Notes under the pieces: model-generated
What the model was told of the DNA's origin: nothing
Databases searched by the model: none
What the model saw: the letters and a program-made list of their open reading frames with translations, nothing else
Origin: Parasporobacterium paucivorans DSM 15970
Lineage (GTDB): Bacteria; Bacillota; Clostridia; Lachnospirales; Lachnospiraceae
DNA: 64,000 bases
Assembly (NCBI RefSeq): GCF_900141895.1
Contig: NZ_FQYT01000003.1
Location: 62,001-126,000 of the forward strand
Direction of reading: 5' to 3'
Translations under genes and position numbers: made by a program
Shown: piece after piece, positions 20,448 to 29,060 of the stretch
How the letters are laid out: every line of letters begins with the position of its first letter
How positions within the stretch are numbered: position 1 is the stretch's first letter

Positions 20448-21221
20448 ATGATCTTTGACAGCCATGCCCATTATGATGATGAGGCATTTGACGGGGACAG
20501 GGATGAGCTGCTGTCTTCCATGAAGGAAAACGGGATCGGTTATATTGTAAATATAGCCTCTTCCCTGGACACAATAGTATCCACAATCAAGCTCACGGAA
20601 AAATTTGATTTTATATATGGGACGGCAGGAGTGCATCCCAGTGATATAAGCCGGCTGGATGAAGAAAAATTCAGGCTGGTAGAGGATTCTTTGGGAGAGC
20701 CCAAAATAATTGGGGTTGGGGAGACGGGTCTGGACTATCATTACAAGGATGCGTCTGCCATCCTGCAGAAAAAATGGTTTGAAAGACATATCGAACTGGC
20801 GAAGGAGAAGCACCTTCCTCTGGTTGTTCACAGCCGGGACGCCAACAAAGACACTCTGGATATGATGAAAGCTCTGAAAGCGGAAGAGGCCGGCGGAGTG
20901 ATTCACTGTTTTTCCTATGGTGTGGAGACAGCCAGGGAGTACCTGAATAAGGGATTCTATCTGGGAATAGGCGGGGTGCTGACGTTCAAGAACGCCAGAA
21001 AGTTAAAAGAAGTGGTTGAATATATGCCGTTAGAGCAGATTCTTCTGGAGACGGACTGTCCATATCTTTCACCTGAACCAAACAGGGGAAAGAGAAACTC
21101 TTCGTTATACCTTCCATTTATCATCCGGGAAACTGCACGGATTAAAAAGATCAGTGAAGAGGAAGTAATCCGGGTTACCTGTCAAAATGCAATGAGAATG
21201 TATAATATTAAGGAGCAGTAA
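20448..21221 (+). CDS. tatD: TatD-family metal-dependent deoxyribonuclease
   Basis: 257-residue TIM-barrel hydrolase. Metal ligands are visible in DSHAHYDDEAFD, GVGETGLDYHY, VVHSRDA, IHCFSYG and LLETDCPYLSPEPNRGKRN. TatD proteins show 3'-5' exonuclease/DNase activity. The start codon follows the metG stop immediately; the GGAG in the last metG codons serves as ribosome binding site. Confidence 0.94.
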   Translation: MIFDSHAHYDDEAFDGDRDELLSSMKENGIGYIVNIASSLDTIVSTIKLTEKFDFIYGTAGVHPSDISRLDEEKFRLVEDSLGEPKIIGVGETGLDYHYKDASAILQKKWFERHIELAKEKHLPLVVHSRDANKDTLDMMKALKAEEAGGVIHCFSYGVETAREYLNKGFYLGIGGVLTFKNARKLKEVVEYMPLEQILLETDCPYLSPEPNRGKRNSSLYLPFIIRETARIKKISEEEVIRVTCQNAMRMYNIKEQ

Positions 21222-21223
21222 GG

Positions 21224-22084
21224 ATGGCATATCTGGCTAACCCCAAAAACACGGTGCAGATTCTGGAAAAATATAATTTTTCCATGCAGAAAAGATTTGG
21301 ACAGAATTTCCTCATCGATTCCAACATAGTGTGGAATATAGTAGAGGCAGCAGAAATAAATGTGGAAGACACGGTAATCGAAATAGGTCCTGGTATTGGA
21401 ACGATGACACAGTTTTTATGTGAAAAAGCAGGAGAGGTTTTTGCCGTTGAAATTGACAAAAAACTGATTCCGATTTTGGAAGAGACCCTGTCGGATTACA
21501 AGAATATCCGTATTATCAATGAGGACATTCTGAAATTGGATTTAACCCAAATTGCGGACGGGAAAAGATCGGTGAAGGTGGTTGCGAACCTGCCTTATTA
21601 TATTACCACGCCTATCATCATGAAACTTCTGGAAGAAAATCTGCCGATAAAAAGCATTACGGTTATGGTTCAAAAGGAAGTTGCCGAACGGATGCGGGTG
21701 GGCCCGGGTACAAAGGATTATGGAGCCCTCTCCCTGGCTGTGCAGTATTATGCCAAGCCGGAAATTGTAGCCATTGTTCCTAAAACCTGTTTTATACCGA
21801 AACCAAATGTAGATTCGGCGGTCATCCGGCTTACAAGACGGACGGAAAAACCGGTAAAGGTCAATAATACGACCCTTATGTTTGCAATAATACGGGCCGT
21901 TTTCAATCAGAGAAGAAAAACCATGCTGAATAGTTTGGGAAATGCTGGAAATATTAATTTTTCCAAAGAGGAAATCAGACAGGCTATTGAGGACCTGGGA
22001 CTCAGACCGGATATCCGGGGAGAGGCATTGACATTAGAGCAGTTTGCGGCGTTTTCGGATGCGCTCGAAAGCCAGACAAGCTAA
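21224..22084 (+). CDS. rsmA: 16S rRNA dimethyladenosine transferase RsmA (KsgA)
   Basis: SAM-dependent enzyme that dimethylates A1518 and A1519 of 16S rRNA; loss gives kasugamycin resistance. 286 residues with the N-terminal KRFGQNFLID, SAM motif IEIGPGIGTMTQFL, catalytic NLPYYITTP and the C-terminal VFNQRRKTMLNSL. Ribosome binding site AAGGAG overlaps the end of tatD. The 3' end overlaps the convergent Lgt-like gene by 51 bp. Confidence 0.97.
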   Translation: MAYLANPKNTVQILEKYNFSMQKRFGQNFLIDSNIVWNIVEAAEINVEDTVIEIGPGIGTMTQFLCEKAGEVFAVEIDKKLIPILEETLSDYKNIRIINEDILKLDLTQIADGKRSVKVVANLPYYITTPIIMKLLEENLPIKSITVMVQKEVAERMRVGPGTKDYGALSLAVQYYAKPEIVAIVPKTCFIPKPNVDSAVIRLTRRTEKPVKVNNTTLMFAIIRAVFNQRRKTMLNSLGNAGNINFSKEEIRQAIEDLGLRPDIRGEALTLEQFAAFSDALESQTS

Positions 22085-22822
22085 GATAATAAGACTTATC
22101 CACTGCGAAGTGGAAAATGGGCCAAGGAATCCACGAATTTCGTCACCGCGGAGGAATTCATCCAGAAAACGGATGAGGCTGTAACAGAGAAGATAAATCC
22201 GGACCAGGGAATAACGGTTTCTGAATTTTACAAGAAGAAATGCCAATAAAATAAAAAGAGCAAATTCCAAAAGAGATTCCAGGAGCTGAACCGGGAATCT
22301 TTTTATGTTGTTGGCAGCCTCACTCAGGGCATGGGTATAGGTAAAGCCACAGTCGCTGGCAATTCCATAGCAGCAGCCGGCCAAAAAACATCCGATTCGT
22401 CCAAATGCATGAAAAAGCGGGATAGCGGGAGCCAGAGCGTTCATATAGGTACGCGTATTCAGACGGCTGTAACGGCAGTACAGATACCCACCCGCCAGGG
22501 CGCCAAAAAGTCCTCCGAAATAAACCAAGCCCCCGAAGTATAGGGAAAAGAAATCATTTATTCCGTGGAAAGAGGAGAAATTCAGCTGTCCGTCCCCCAG
22601 GGCGGACAGAATATCAGGGAGCCTTGTGATTCCGTACAGAAAGTGGCCTCCCAGGAGAAGTCCCAGAAGAGATGCCGCTGCGATATGTGAAAACTGGTCC
22701 TTTCGCAGCGGCTGTGTTCTGTTCAGTAAATATATGGCTATGGCACATGCCAGAATTCCCAGCAGGGACATAACTGCATAGGCGGCAATTTCCTTGCCAA
22801 AAATGTGGATAAATGGATGCAT
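22034..22822 (-). CDS. Prolipoprotein diacylglyceryl transferase-like membrane protein
   Basis: 262-residue polytopic membrane protein with about seven hydrophobic segments and the Lgt-family signature GRIGCFLAGCCYG (true Lgt has GRIGNFxN). The conserved HGGL motif of Lgt reads FGGL (YFGGLFGALAGG), so the key histidine is missing. It may be a divergent paralogue with another acceptor rather than the lipoprotein enzyme. The start at 22822 (MHPFIHIFGKEI) has GAGGAAATT upstream; the longer frame to 22897 is rejected. Its 3' end lies inside rsmA on the other strand. Confidence 0.78.
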   Translation of the reverse strand: MHPFIHIFGKEIAAYAVMSLLGILACAIAIYLLNRTQPLRKDQFSHIAAASLLGLLLGGHFLYGITRLPDILSALGDGQLNFSSFHGINDFFSLYFGGLVYFGGLFGALAGGYLYCRYSRLNTRTYMNALAPAIPLFHAFGRIGCFLAGCCYGIASDCGFTYTHALSEAANNIKRFPVQLLESLLEFALFILLAFLLVKFRNRYSLVRIYLLCYSLIRFLDEFLRGDEIRGFLGPFSTSQWISLIILACLAFERIRKRRKLL

Positions 22823-22844
22823 AATTTCCTCTTCTGTGTAAAGT

Positions 22845-23237
22845 TTAATGCATGTACGTTGAGCAGACAGAACATAATGTGCAGGTAAAGACGCCAATAC
22901 AGCAAAAAATGACGCCGATTACAGAGCACACAAAGCCTGCATTAGCCAGACCTCTTCCTTTTTCACCGGGGAGGATGCTGTTTCGTGCCTTGATTCCCAG
23001 CAGAATCCCTACGATTCCGGCGAGCAGGGAAAGGACATTGAAGTAAGCAGCCCAGTAGGTGATGATGCTGAAGATTCCCAGTATCAGGGAAGCCAGGGCA
23101 AATATATTGTCATCGTTTCCGACGGCTGCATGTTGTTTTTGGGGTGTGACAGGGACGTCACCCAGGGGTCTTCCGCATTGCGTGCAGAAATTGACGGTAT
23201 CCACATTGGCAGTGTTGCAGTTTGGACATATTTTCAT
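22845..23237 (-). CDS. Zinc-ribbon membrane protein (DUF4190-like)
   Basis: 130 residues: N-terminal zinc ribbon CPNCNTANVDTVNFCTQCGRP, a short linker, then two long hydrophobic segments (about 46-80 and 92-125) separated by KARNSILPGEKGRG. This is the layout of DUF4190-type small membrane proteins of unknown function. The C-terminus is cysteine rich (CCIGVFTCTLCSVC). Ribosome binding site GGAGGAAAAGT. It forms a leftward pair with the similar protein at 23255-23593. Confidence 0.75.
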   Translation of the reverse strand: MKICPNCNTANVDTVNFCTQCGRPLGDVPVTPQKQHAAVGNDDNIFALASLILGIFSIITYWAAYFNVLSLLAGIVGILLGIKARNSILPGEKGRGLANAGFVCSVIGVIFCCIGVFTCTLCSVCSTYMH

Positions 23238-23254
23238 ACTTTTCCTCCGTCTGG

Positions 23255-23593
23255 TTAATATTTTTTGATGGAGTTAAACCACTCATGAAATTGGGTGCAG
23301 CCTCCGCCATTAAATGATATGGCGAGTCCGATTAAAACGAAAGCGCAGAATATAGCTCCAAGAACGATGCCGCAAATAGAACAGGTTATACCGGCAATGG
23401 CCATTCCGCTGAGTCTCCCCCCGGTGCGTTTTTTGGAAACAATGGCAAAAATGATGGACAGAATTCCCAACAGAATACCAAATCCCAAAGTGTAAAAAGT
23501 TATAATGGATAAGATTCCCAAAACCATGGAAGCAATGGCAAGTCCGCTGACAGCCGGATATCCGGAAACTTCTTTTTCATTTAAATTTTCCAT
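23255..23593 (-). CDS. DUF4190-like small membrane protein
   Basis: 112 residues, two hydrophobic segments with GLAIASMVLGILSIITF and SGMAIAGITCSICGIVLGAI around a basic SKKRTGGR loop. This matches the transmembrane part of the neighbouring zinc-ribbon protein, so the two are probable paralogues, here without the ribbon. The frame runs up to 23797, but the ATG at 23593 has GAGGAGGACCC and excludes overlap with the radical SAM gene. Function unknown. Confidence 0.72.
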   Translation of the reverse strand: MENLNEKEVSGYPAVSGLAIASMVLGILSIITFYTLGFGILLGILSIIFAIVSKKRTGGRLSGMAIAGITCSICGIVLGAIFCAFVLIGLAISFNGGGCTQFHEWFNSIKKY

Positions 23594-23630
23594 AGGGTCC
23601 TCCTCTTTGCATTTGTTAATAGTAGCATGG

Positions 23631-24311
23631 TTATGAACGGTTTGCAATTTTGATCCAGGGTTCAGTGGCCAGGGTGTCAAGCTCTTCCTGTGTATAGGCT
23701 GTAAAACCCGGGCAGATGACTGTGTCTCCATCTCTGTAGGATTGAATTGTATACAGACGGCAGCCTCTGATCCAGGAGATGATTTCCCGGATGTCATCCA
23801 GGGAATGCAGTTCCTTTACCACCGTGGTCCTGAATTCATAATCCTGCATGGAAGACATAATAAAATCAATGCTTTCCTGGATTCTGTCCATATCTGGGCT
23901 GTCTATTCCGGATACTTCAGCGTATTTATTTCTGGGGGCCTTTATGTCCATTGCAACGTAATCAAGAAGATTTTCGTGTTGTAAAGCTTTAAGCACATCA
24001 GGACGGGTGCCGTTGGTATCCAGTTTAACCTTCAGTCCGAGGGCCTTTATGGAACGGATGAAGTCTTTAAGCCCCGCCTGCAATGTGGGTTCTCCCCCCG
24101 AGATGCAGACCCCTTCCAATATGGTTTTTCGCTTCTGCAGATAATCCAGAACCGTTTCCGTGGGAATAACCGGTTCCGAGCCGGGGCTGAGTACTAACCC
24201 CTTATTCTGGCAGAATGGACATCTGAAATTGCAGCAGCCTGTGAAGATGGTGCATGCCAGGTACCCCGGATAGTCTACAAGGGAAGTTTTTATGAGGCCG
24301 TGGATTTGCAT
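23631..24311 (-). CDS. Anaerobic ribonucleotide reductase-activating protein (NrdG-like radical SAM)
   Basis: 226-residue radical SAM protein. The [4Fe-4S] motif is CNFRCPFC, preceded by GLIKTSLVDYPG, the hallmark of the NrdG2-type activase subgroup, and followed by the SAM-binding ISGGEPTL. It would install a glycyl radical on a partner, usually NrdD. No nrdD is present in this window, so the partner is uncertain. Ribosome binding site GGAGGAATT. Divergent from tadA. Confidence 0.85.
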   Translation of the reverse strand: MQIHGLIKTSLVDYPGYLACTIFTGCCNFRCPFCQNKGLVLSPGSEPVIPTETVLDYLQKRKTILEGVCISGGEPTLQAGLKDFIRSIKALGLKVKLDTNGTRPDVLKALQHENLLDYVAMDIKAPRNKYAEVSGIDSPDMDRIQESIDFIMSSMQDYEFRTTVVKELHSLDDIREIISWIRGCRLYTIQSYRDGDTVICPGFTAYTQEELDTLATEPWIKIANRS

Positions 24312-24390
24312 AATTCCTCCATTTAAATTATAATGATTCTGCTTTGATAATAACAGATTAGAAGGAGTATTTCAATCATCGGGAGAAGCT

Positions 24391-24870
24391 ATGGAAAATA
24401 ATGAAAAATATATGAAAGAAGCTATAAGGCAGGCAAAAAAGGCTTTTGCCATCAAAGAAGTCCCTATTGGCTGTGTAATTGTCCATAATGACAAAATAAT
24501 AGGGCGTGGATACAACAGACGTATAACAGACAAGACAGCTCTGGCCCATGCCGAACTCTTGGCCATAAAAAAAGCATGCAAAAAAATGGGAGATTGGAGA
24601 CTTGATGACTGCACCATGTATGTGACGCTGGAGCCCTGCCAGATGTGCTCAGGCGCAATTATCCAGTCGCGAATAAAAAAGGTCGTGATTGGATGCATGA
24701 ATCCAAAAGCCGGCTGTGCAGGATCCATAATGAATCTTTTGGATGTAAAAGAATTCAATCATCAGGCAGTTATTGAAACCGGCGTGATGGAAGAGGAATG
24801 CAGCGGGCTTTTAAAGGAATTCTTTGCAAAACTAAGGAACGAAAATAAAAACAAAGATAAAAGCCAATAA
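24391..24870 (+). CDS. tadA: tRNA-specific adenosine deaminase TadA
   Basis: Converts wobble A34 to inosine in tRNA-Arg(ACG). 159 residues with the deaminase zinc site HAELLAI (His plus catalytic Glu) and PCQMCSGAI. KEVPIGCVIV, GDWRLDDCTMYVTLEPC and NPKAGCAGSIMNLL distinguish it from free cytidine deaminases. Starts at ATG 24391 after GGGAGAAGCT. Ends one base before the stop of the convergent metallophosphoesterase gene. Confidence 0.95.
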   Translation: MENNEKYMKEAIRQAKKAFAIKEVPIGCVIVHNDKIIGRGYNRRITDKTALAHAELLAIKKACKKMGDWRLDDCTMYVTLEPCQMCSGAIIQSRIKKVVIGCMNPKAGCAGSIMNLLDVKEFNHQAVIETGVMEEECSGLLKEFFAKLRNENKNKDKSQ

Positions 24871-24871
24871 A

Positions 24872-25828
24872 TTAAACGGAATCATCCTCATCATCCGATT
24901 TCATTGAAAGGATAATCTTATTTAAGTCCGGATTAGAATTGAAGTCATATTTCTCAAGAGGTTCCGGTCCGCGGACCACTTTTCGTTTCACCTCAAGGAG
25001 ACCATCTTCATTTGCCCGGACAATCCAGTCAGCCATCAGGATCTTTCCGTCTGAAATTTCGATACAGTTGATGCCCCTGGAATGGATGCAGCATCCGGTA
25101 TTGAAGTAGGGCAGCTCACCATTTTTAGGGAATTTCGGACGATGGGTATGTCCGCAGATCAGCATGGTCTTGCTAAGCTGGATCCATTTCGTATAGGCGG
25201 TTTCTATCTTGTGACGCTTATGAAGGTTCTTGGATGGGCTCGAAGGATTGTGAAGACCGATGACATGCATGAACCGCCAAAAATATCTGGATAAAATAAG
25301 GGAAAATCTCCAGAGCTGATCATTGAAAAAATCTCCCTGGTGTCCGTGGACGGTGAGTATCTCCTGTCCGGTTTCCCTGTGCTTCATAAGGAGGGCCTCC
25401 TGGGGTTCGATTCCATATAAGAACTTGTGTTTGCGCTCATAATATTCGCTGTAGTAATAAAAGCAGTTGTCGCGGACATACTGCGGATATTTAAGCTGTA
25501 TATTATGGTTGCCGTACAGCAGAATCAACCGGCCGTCGTCAAAAAATTTTTTCAGGGCATTGTACACATCCCGGTGCGCCAGCCGCAGATACTTATAGCT
25601 CGACTGCTCCCACAGCTCGTCCCCGTCGCCTGCCTCCACAAAAACAAAACCATCCTCATAATAATGATCGAGGGCATGAAGGAAGATATTCTGGTTCCGG
25701 GTAAATTCATCGGAAAGACCGTCGTCTCCCCGGTGAGAATCACTCATAAATACATATTTGGAAGTGTTGTCAAAATATTCAATCCGGGCATTTTCATAAG
25801 CACCAGACAATCGTTTGTTTGTAAACAT
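24872..25828 (-). CDS. Calcineurin-like metallophosphoesterase
   Basis: 318 residues with the metallophosphoesterase motifs in order: SDSHRGDDG, GDGDELWE, GNHNIQL, HGHQGDFF and CGHTHRP. It resembles UDP-2,3-diacylglucosamine pyrophosphatase-type enzymes in motif spacing, but a lipid A substrate is unlikely in a Clostridium, so the substrate is unknown. The C-terminus is acidic. The ATG at 25828 (MFTNKRLSG) follows GAGG by eight bases; the upstream GTG at 25837 overlaps that site. Confidence 0.85.
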   Translation of the reverse strand: MFTNKRLSGAYENARIEYFDNTSKYVFMSDSHRGDDGLSDEFTRNQNIFLHALDHYYEDGFVFVEAGDGDELWEQSSYKYLRLAHRDVYNALKKFFDDGRLILLYGNHNIQLKYPQYVRDNCFYYYSEYYERKHKFLYGIEPQEALLMKHRETGQEILTVHGHQGDFFNDQLWRFSLILSRYFWRFMHVIGLHNPSSPSKNLHKRHKIETAYTKWIQLSKTMLICGHTHRPKFPKNGELPYFNTGCCIHSRGINCIEISDGKILMADWIVRANEDGLLEVKRKVVRGPEPLEKYDFNSNPDLNKIILSMKSDDEDDSV

Positions 25829-25858
25829 AAAAATCACCTCATATCATCATTTGAATAT

Positions 25859-25887
25859 ATTATACATCAGCCGGACTGAATTGTAAG
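25859..25887 (-). promoter_or_regulatory. Putative promoter of the metallophosphoesterase gene
   Basis: Minus-strand CTTACA (25887-25882), 17 bp, TATAAT (25864-25859), about 30 bp before the ATG at 25828. Diverges from the SRP RNA promoter. Confidence 0.5.
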
Positions 25888-25905
25888 GGGAAATGGATAA
25901 AATAA

Positions 25906-25934
25906 TTGACAAAAAAATTAAACTCCGTTATACT
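25906..25934 (+). promoter_or_regulatory. SRP RNA promoter
   Basis: TTGACA (25906-25911), 17 bp, TATACT (25929-25934): near-consensus sigma-A promoter just upstream of the SRP RNA, as expected for an abundant RNA. A start near 25941 would give a short 5' leader that is trimmed. Confidence 0.85.
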
Positions 25935-25968
25935 GATGATTCAATATACCAATCAAGTCATAACATTT

Positions 25969-26230
25969 CCGTGCAGCCGGGGAGTCAGCGGTGCCCTGTA
26001 CCTGCAATCCGCTATAGCAGGGGTGATGTTTCGCCTCGGGTGGAAGCTTGCAGAGCTGCCCCTGATAAGTGACAATGACGCTTGGGTCTTACGCAATGGG
26101 AATTTACGAACCGTGTCAGGTCAGGAATGAAGCAGCACTAAGTAGAACCTCCCGTGTGCCGTGAGGGTGCCTGGGCCGAGTTAACTGTCAGGGTAACGTC
26201 TGTGGGTCATATTCAAAGCGAAACGCACGG
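25969..26230 (+). ncRNA. ffs: Signal recognition particle RNA, large (Gram-positive) type
   Basis: About 262 nt, the size of Bacillus-type scRNA with an Alu domain, not the short 4.5S form. The helix 8 core read at 26115-26139 (GTCAGGTCAGGAATGAAGCA then GCACTAAG) carries the Ffh-binding asymmetric loop and GGAA-like tetraloop region. The ends pair: CCGTGC (25969-25974) with GCACGG (26225-26230), which sets the mature boundaries. It works with Ffh and FtsY in co-translational targeting. An unrelated reading frame across it is spurious. Confidence 0.93.
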
Positions 26231-26246
26231 ATTAATTTAAATATCG

Positions 26247-26302
26247 AGGCTTCAGTTCATGTACCCGTCAAGACGGACAACAGAATGGAGCCTTATTTTT
26301 TT
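26247..26302 (+). terminator. SRP RNA terminator
   Basis: Arms 26247-26254 and 26286-26293 pair over 8 bp (one G-U) and are followed by a run of seven T (26296-26302). A small inner hairpin (26265-26276) sits in the loop. Confidence 0.7.
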
Positions 26303-26308
26303 GTGTAA

Positions 26309-26338
26309 TTGGAATGCAATGTGTAGATATGATATAAT
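26309..26338 (+). promoter_or_regulatory. Putative promoter of the DUF1287 gene
   Basis: TTGGAA (26309-26314), 18 bp, TATAAT (26333-26338), 37 bp before the start codon and after the SRP terminator. Confidence 0.5.
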
Positions 26339-26374
26339 TTCCTAATAATTAATGAAACAGGCAGGAGACATACA

Positions 26375-27022
26375 ATGAGAAAACACCTATTTGCCGGAAT
26401 ATTCGCAGGAATAATCCTGTTCGCAGGCTTGACTTACATGCTGCAGGGGAATACCGTTTCCCAGGTCAGGATGTACACGGCAGAGGAGCTGGATATAGCA
26501 GAAATAGCAAGCCCCCTGGATGCGGATGGTGACGGACTGGATGATTATTCGGATATTATGGCCGGAGCCAGGGCTTATATCGATACAAATCCCCGGTATA
26601 AAAGCATTTATTACGAAGGTGGGTATCCGGATGACGGTTTCGGTGTGTGCACGGATGTCATTTGGAACGCCTTTCAGGCAGCCGGATATAACCTGAAGTC
26701 TCTGGTGGATATGGACATAGCCCAAAATACCGGAGCCTATCCATCGGCCGAAACCCCTGATTCCAATATTGATTTCAGAAGAGTGGCAAACCTGAAGGTC
26801 TTTTTGGAAAGGAAGGCTCTGAATTTGGGTACGGATCTGGCGAACCCGGAAGAATGGCAGCCGGGGGATATTGTTGTATTTTCAAAGCACATCGCAATCT
26901 GTTCGGACAGAAGGAATGCGGACGGGATACCATATATTATTCATCACGATGGAATGGGCGCCAGAGAGGCGGATGATTTAGGAAGATACACGATAAAAGG
27001 ACATTTCAGGTGGCAGGGATGA
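26375..27022 (+). CDS. DUF1287 protein, membrane-anchored or secreted
   Basis: 215 residues. An N-terminal hydrophobic segment (about 5-23) suggests a signal anchor. A DADGDGLDD loop near residue 50 resembles a Ca2+-binding EF-hand/type-3 repeat. The rest matches DUF1287, with FGVCTDVIWNAFQAAGYNL (likely nucleophile Cys), EWQPGDIVVF and the His of YIIHHDGMGA, an NlpC/P60-like arrangement that suggests a peptidase or amidase acting outside the membrane. Function is not established. Ribosome binding site CAGGAGA. It lies alone between the SRP RNA and dnaX. Confidence 0.82.
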   Translation: MRKHLFAGIFAGIILFAGLTYMLQGNTVSQVRMYTAEELDIAEIASPLDADGDGLDDYSDIMAGARAYIDTNPRYKSIYYEGGYPDDGFGVCTDVIWNAFQAAGYNLKSLVDMDIAQNTGAYPSAETPDSNIDFRRVANLKVFLERKALNLGTDLANPEEWQPGDIVVFSKHIAICSDRRNADGIPYIIHHDGMGAREADDLGRYTIKGHFRWQG

Positions 27023-27045
27023 GCCATGTATTTTATGTGAACAGG

Positions 27046-27074
27046 TTGATATTAGGCCTGGAATATGGTAATAT
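27046..27074 (+). promoter_or_regulatory. Putative dnaX operon promoter
   Basis: TTGATA (27046-27051), 17 bp, TAATAT (27069-27074), 34 bp before dnaX. The -10 is 4/6, so confidence is modest. Confidence 0.4.
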
Positions 27075-27108
27075 TCGGAATAGAAAGCAGATAAAACCGA
27101 GGTAATTT

Positions 27109-28671
27109 ATGTCTTATATAGCTTTATACAGAAAATTTCGCCCCAACTCCTTTGATGAGGTCAAGGGACAGGATCATATCGTGACCACACTGAAGAATCA
27201 GATCACGAACAACAGGATCGGACATGCCTATCTGTTCTGCGGAACGAGGGGCACGGGCAAGACCAGCGTGGCAAAAATTTTCGCAAAAGCAGTAAACTGC
27301 AATCGTACTTCCGACGGGAATCCCTGTGGGGAATGCGAAACATGCCGGTCAATACAGAACACAACATCCATGGATGTTGTGGAAATCGATGCCGCTTCAA
27401 ACAATGGCGTGGACAATATCCGCCAGATTATTGATGAAGTGCAGTATTCACCGACAAGCGGACGTTTCAAGGTATATATTATTGATGAGGTGCATATGCT
27501 TTCCATAGGCGCCTTTAATGCGCTGCTGAAAACACTGGAGGAACCTCCGGCCTATGTGATTTTCATTCTGGCGACGACAGAAGTGCATAAGATTCCTATA
27601 ACAATTCTTTCCAGATGCCAGAGATATGACTTCAGGAGGCTTACTGCAGAGCTGATAACGCAGGCACTGGCAGAGCTGGCAGTCAAGGAAGGAATAGATT
27701 TTGAAGAGAAGGCACTTAAGCATATTGCGAGAACGGCCGACGGTTCCATGAGGGATGCCATCAGCCTGTTTGACCAGTGTATTTCCTTTTACTTGAACGA
27801 GCCGCTTACATATGAACATGTTCTGGGCATCCTGGGTGCGGTGGATACGGAAGTATTCACTTATTTTACGGAAAAGCTGATAAACAGAGATGCCATTTCA
27901 TGTATAAACAGGCTGGACAGACTGGTAATGAAAGGCGTGGACATTTCCCAGTTTGTGCTGGATTATACCTGGTATTTACGAAACATGATGCTGCTGAAGA
28001 CAAGCGATGAGGTCAGCGAGGAGCTGCTGAGCATATCGGCAGAGAAGCTGGATGCCCTGAAAACCTCAGCCGGATCCGTTTCTATGGAGATCCTGCTCAG
28101 ATATATCCGAATTTTATCCGAGCTCTCCAATAATCTGAAATATACTTCCCAGAAAAGAATAACGGTGGAAACGGCCCTGATAAAAATGGCGGTTCCCCAA
28201 ATGGAGAACGATATGGGATCCATACTGGAGCGGCTGAATATCCTGGAGGGAAAACTGGAAAAAGGAATTCCCATGGTTCAGGCGGATCAGCTGGAGACCG
28301 GTCCAAAGCTGGAAAAATCCAGCAAACCCAAGCCGGTTCTTCCCCAGGCTGGAATAGAGGATGTCAAATATGTGGTGGACAACTGGGGAAAACTTGTGCG
28401 GCATCTGGAGGGCGGACTGAAAGTCTGCTTGGGCAAGGCAAAACTAAGCGCAAAGGAAGAAAACACCCTTCTTATGGTGTTTTCCGACTCTTATGCCTGC
28501 AAGCTGGTAGAGAAAGAGGCGGAGTATATTAAGAACATAATCCGACAGGAAATAGGAAAGCAGATACATATAGAAACGAAACAGCTGGAGACGGAAGAAA
28601 GATTTGAAGATCATTATGCAGAAATTCGCAGCAAAATAAACATACCGATTATCGTAGAAGAGGAGGAATAA
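27109..28671 (+). CDS. dnaX: DNA polymerase III subunits gamma/tau
   Basis: Clamp-loader ATPase, 520 residues. It starts MSYIALYRKFRPNSFDEV and has Walker A GTRGTGKTS, a zinc module CNRTSDGNPCGECETC, DEx box IIDEVHML, the SRC motif (LSRCQRYDF) and the clamp-loader collar, followed by a linker and a short tau-like C-terminus. It is a single form; no slippery A-run for a gamma frameshift was seen. First gene of the conserved dnaX-ybaB-recR cluster. Confidence 0.97.
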   Translation: MSYIALYRKFRPNSFDEVKGQDHIVTTLKNQITNNRIGHAYLFCGTRGTGKTSVAKIFAKAVNCNRTSDGNPCGECETCRSIQNTTSMDVVEIDAASNNGVDNIRQIIDEVQYSPTSGRFKVYIIDEVHMLSIGAFNALLKTLEEPPAYVIFILATTEVHKIPITILSRCQRYDFRRLTAELITQALAELAVKEGIDFEEKALKHIARTADGSMRDAISLFDQCISFYLNEPLTYEHVLGILGAVDTEVFTYFTEKLINRDAISCINRLDRLVMKGVDISQFVLDYTWYLRNMMLLKTSDEVSEELLSISAEKLDALKTSAGSVSMEILLRYIRILSELSNNLKYTSQKRITVETALIKMAVPQMENDMGSILERLNILEGKLEKGIPMVQADQLETGPKLEKSSKPKPVLPQAGIEDVKYVVDNWGKLVRHLEGGLKVCLGKAKLSAKEENTLLMVFSDSYACKLVEKEAEYIKNIIRQEIGKQIHIETKQLETEERFEDHYAEIRSKINIPIIVEEEE

Positions 28672-28674
28672 AAA

Positions 28675-29043
28675 ATGGCAAAAAAAGGTGGATTTTCAGG
28701 GGGAATGCCCGGAAATATGAGTAATTTATTAAAACAGGCACAGAAGATGCAGCAACAGATGGAAGAGAAAACAAAAGAGCTGGAAAGCAAGGAGTTTACG
28801 GCTACAGCAGGTGGCGGAGCGGTTGAAGTTACGGTTTCCGGGAAAAAAGAGGTCACCAAGATCAAGCTTTCCCAGGAAGTGGTGGATCCGGAAGACATCG
28901 AAATGCTGGAGGACCTTATCATGGCAGCAACCAACGAGGCGCTCAGGAAGATGGAAGGCGTGTCCCAGGGAATCATGTCAGAGGTTACCGGTGGTCTCGG
29001 AGGAGGCCTCGGCGGAGGGCTGCCTGGAGGATTTCCTTTCTAG
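28675..29043 (+). CDS. Nucleoid-associated protein YbaB/EbfC
   Basis: 122 residues: a Gly/Met-rich N-terminus, a helix rich in Gln/Lys/Glu ([15 protein letters not shown]), the core [20 protein letters not shown] and a Gly-rich tail. YbaB dimers bind DNA. It begins three bases after dnaX with AGGAGG upstream, the conserved pairing with recR. Confidence 0.93.
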   Translation: MAKKGGFSGGMPGNMSNLLKQAQKMQQQMEEKTKELESKEFTATAGGGAVEVTVSGKKEVTKIKLSQEVVDPEDIEMLEDLIMAATNEALRKMEGVSQGIMSEVTGGLGGGLGGGLPGGFPF

Positions 29044-29060
29044 ACCGGGAGCAAAAAATA

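Noticed and set aside
25906-26130. 74-codon reading frame through the SRP RNA
   Set aside because: It lies in the structured RNA, has no ribosome binding site, and the RNA core motifs explain the sequence.
27109-28671. Programmed frameshift in dnaX giving gamma and tau
   Set aside because: No slippery A-rich heptamer with a following hairpin was found in the middle of the gene.
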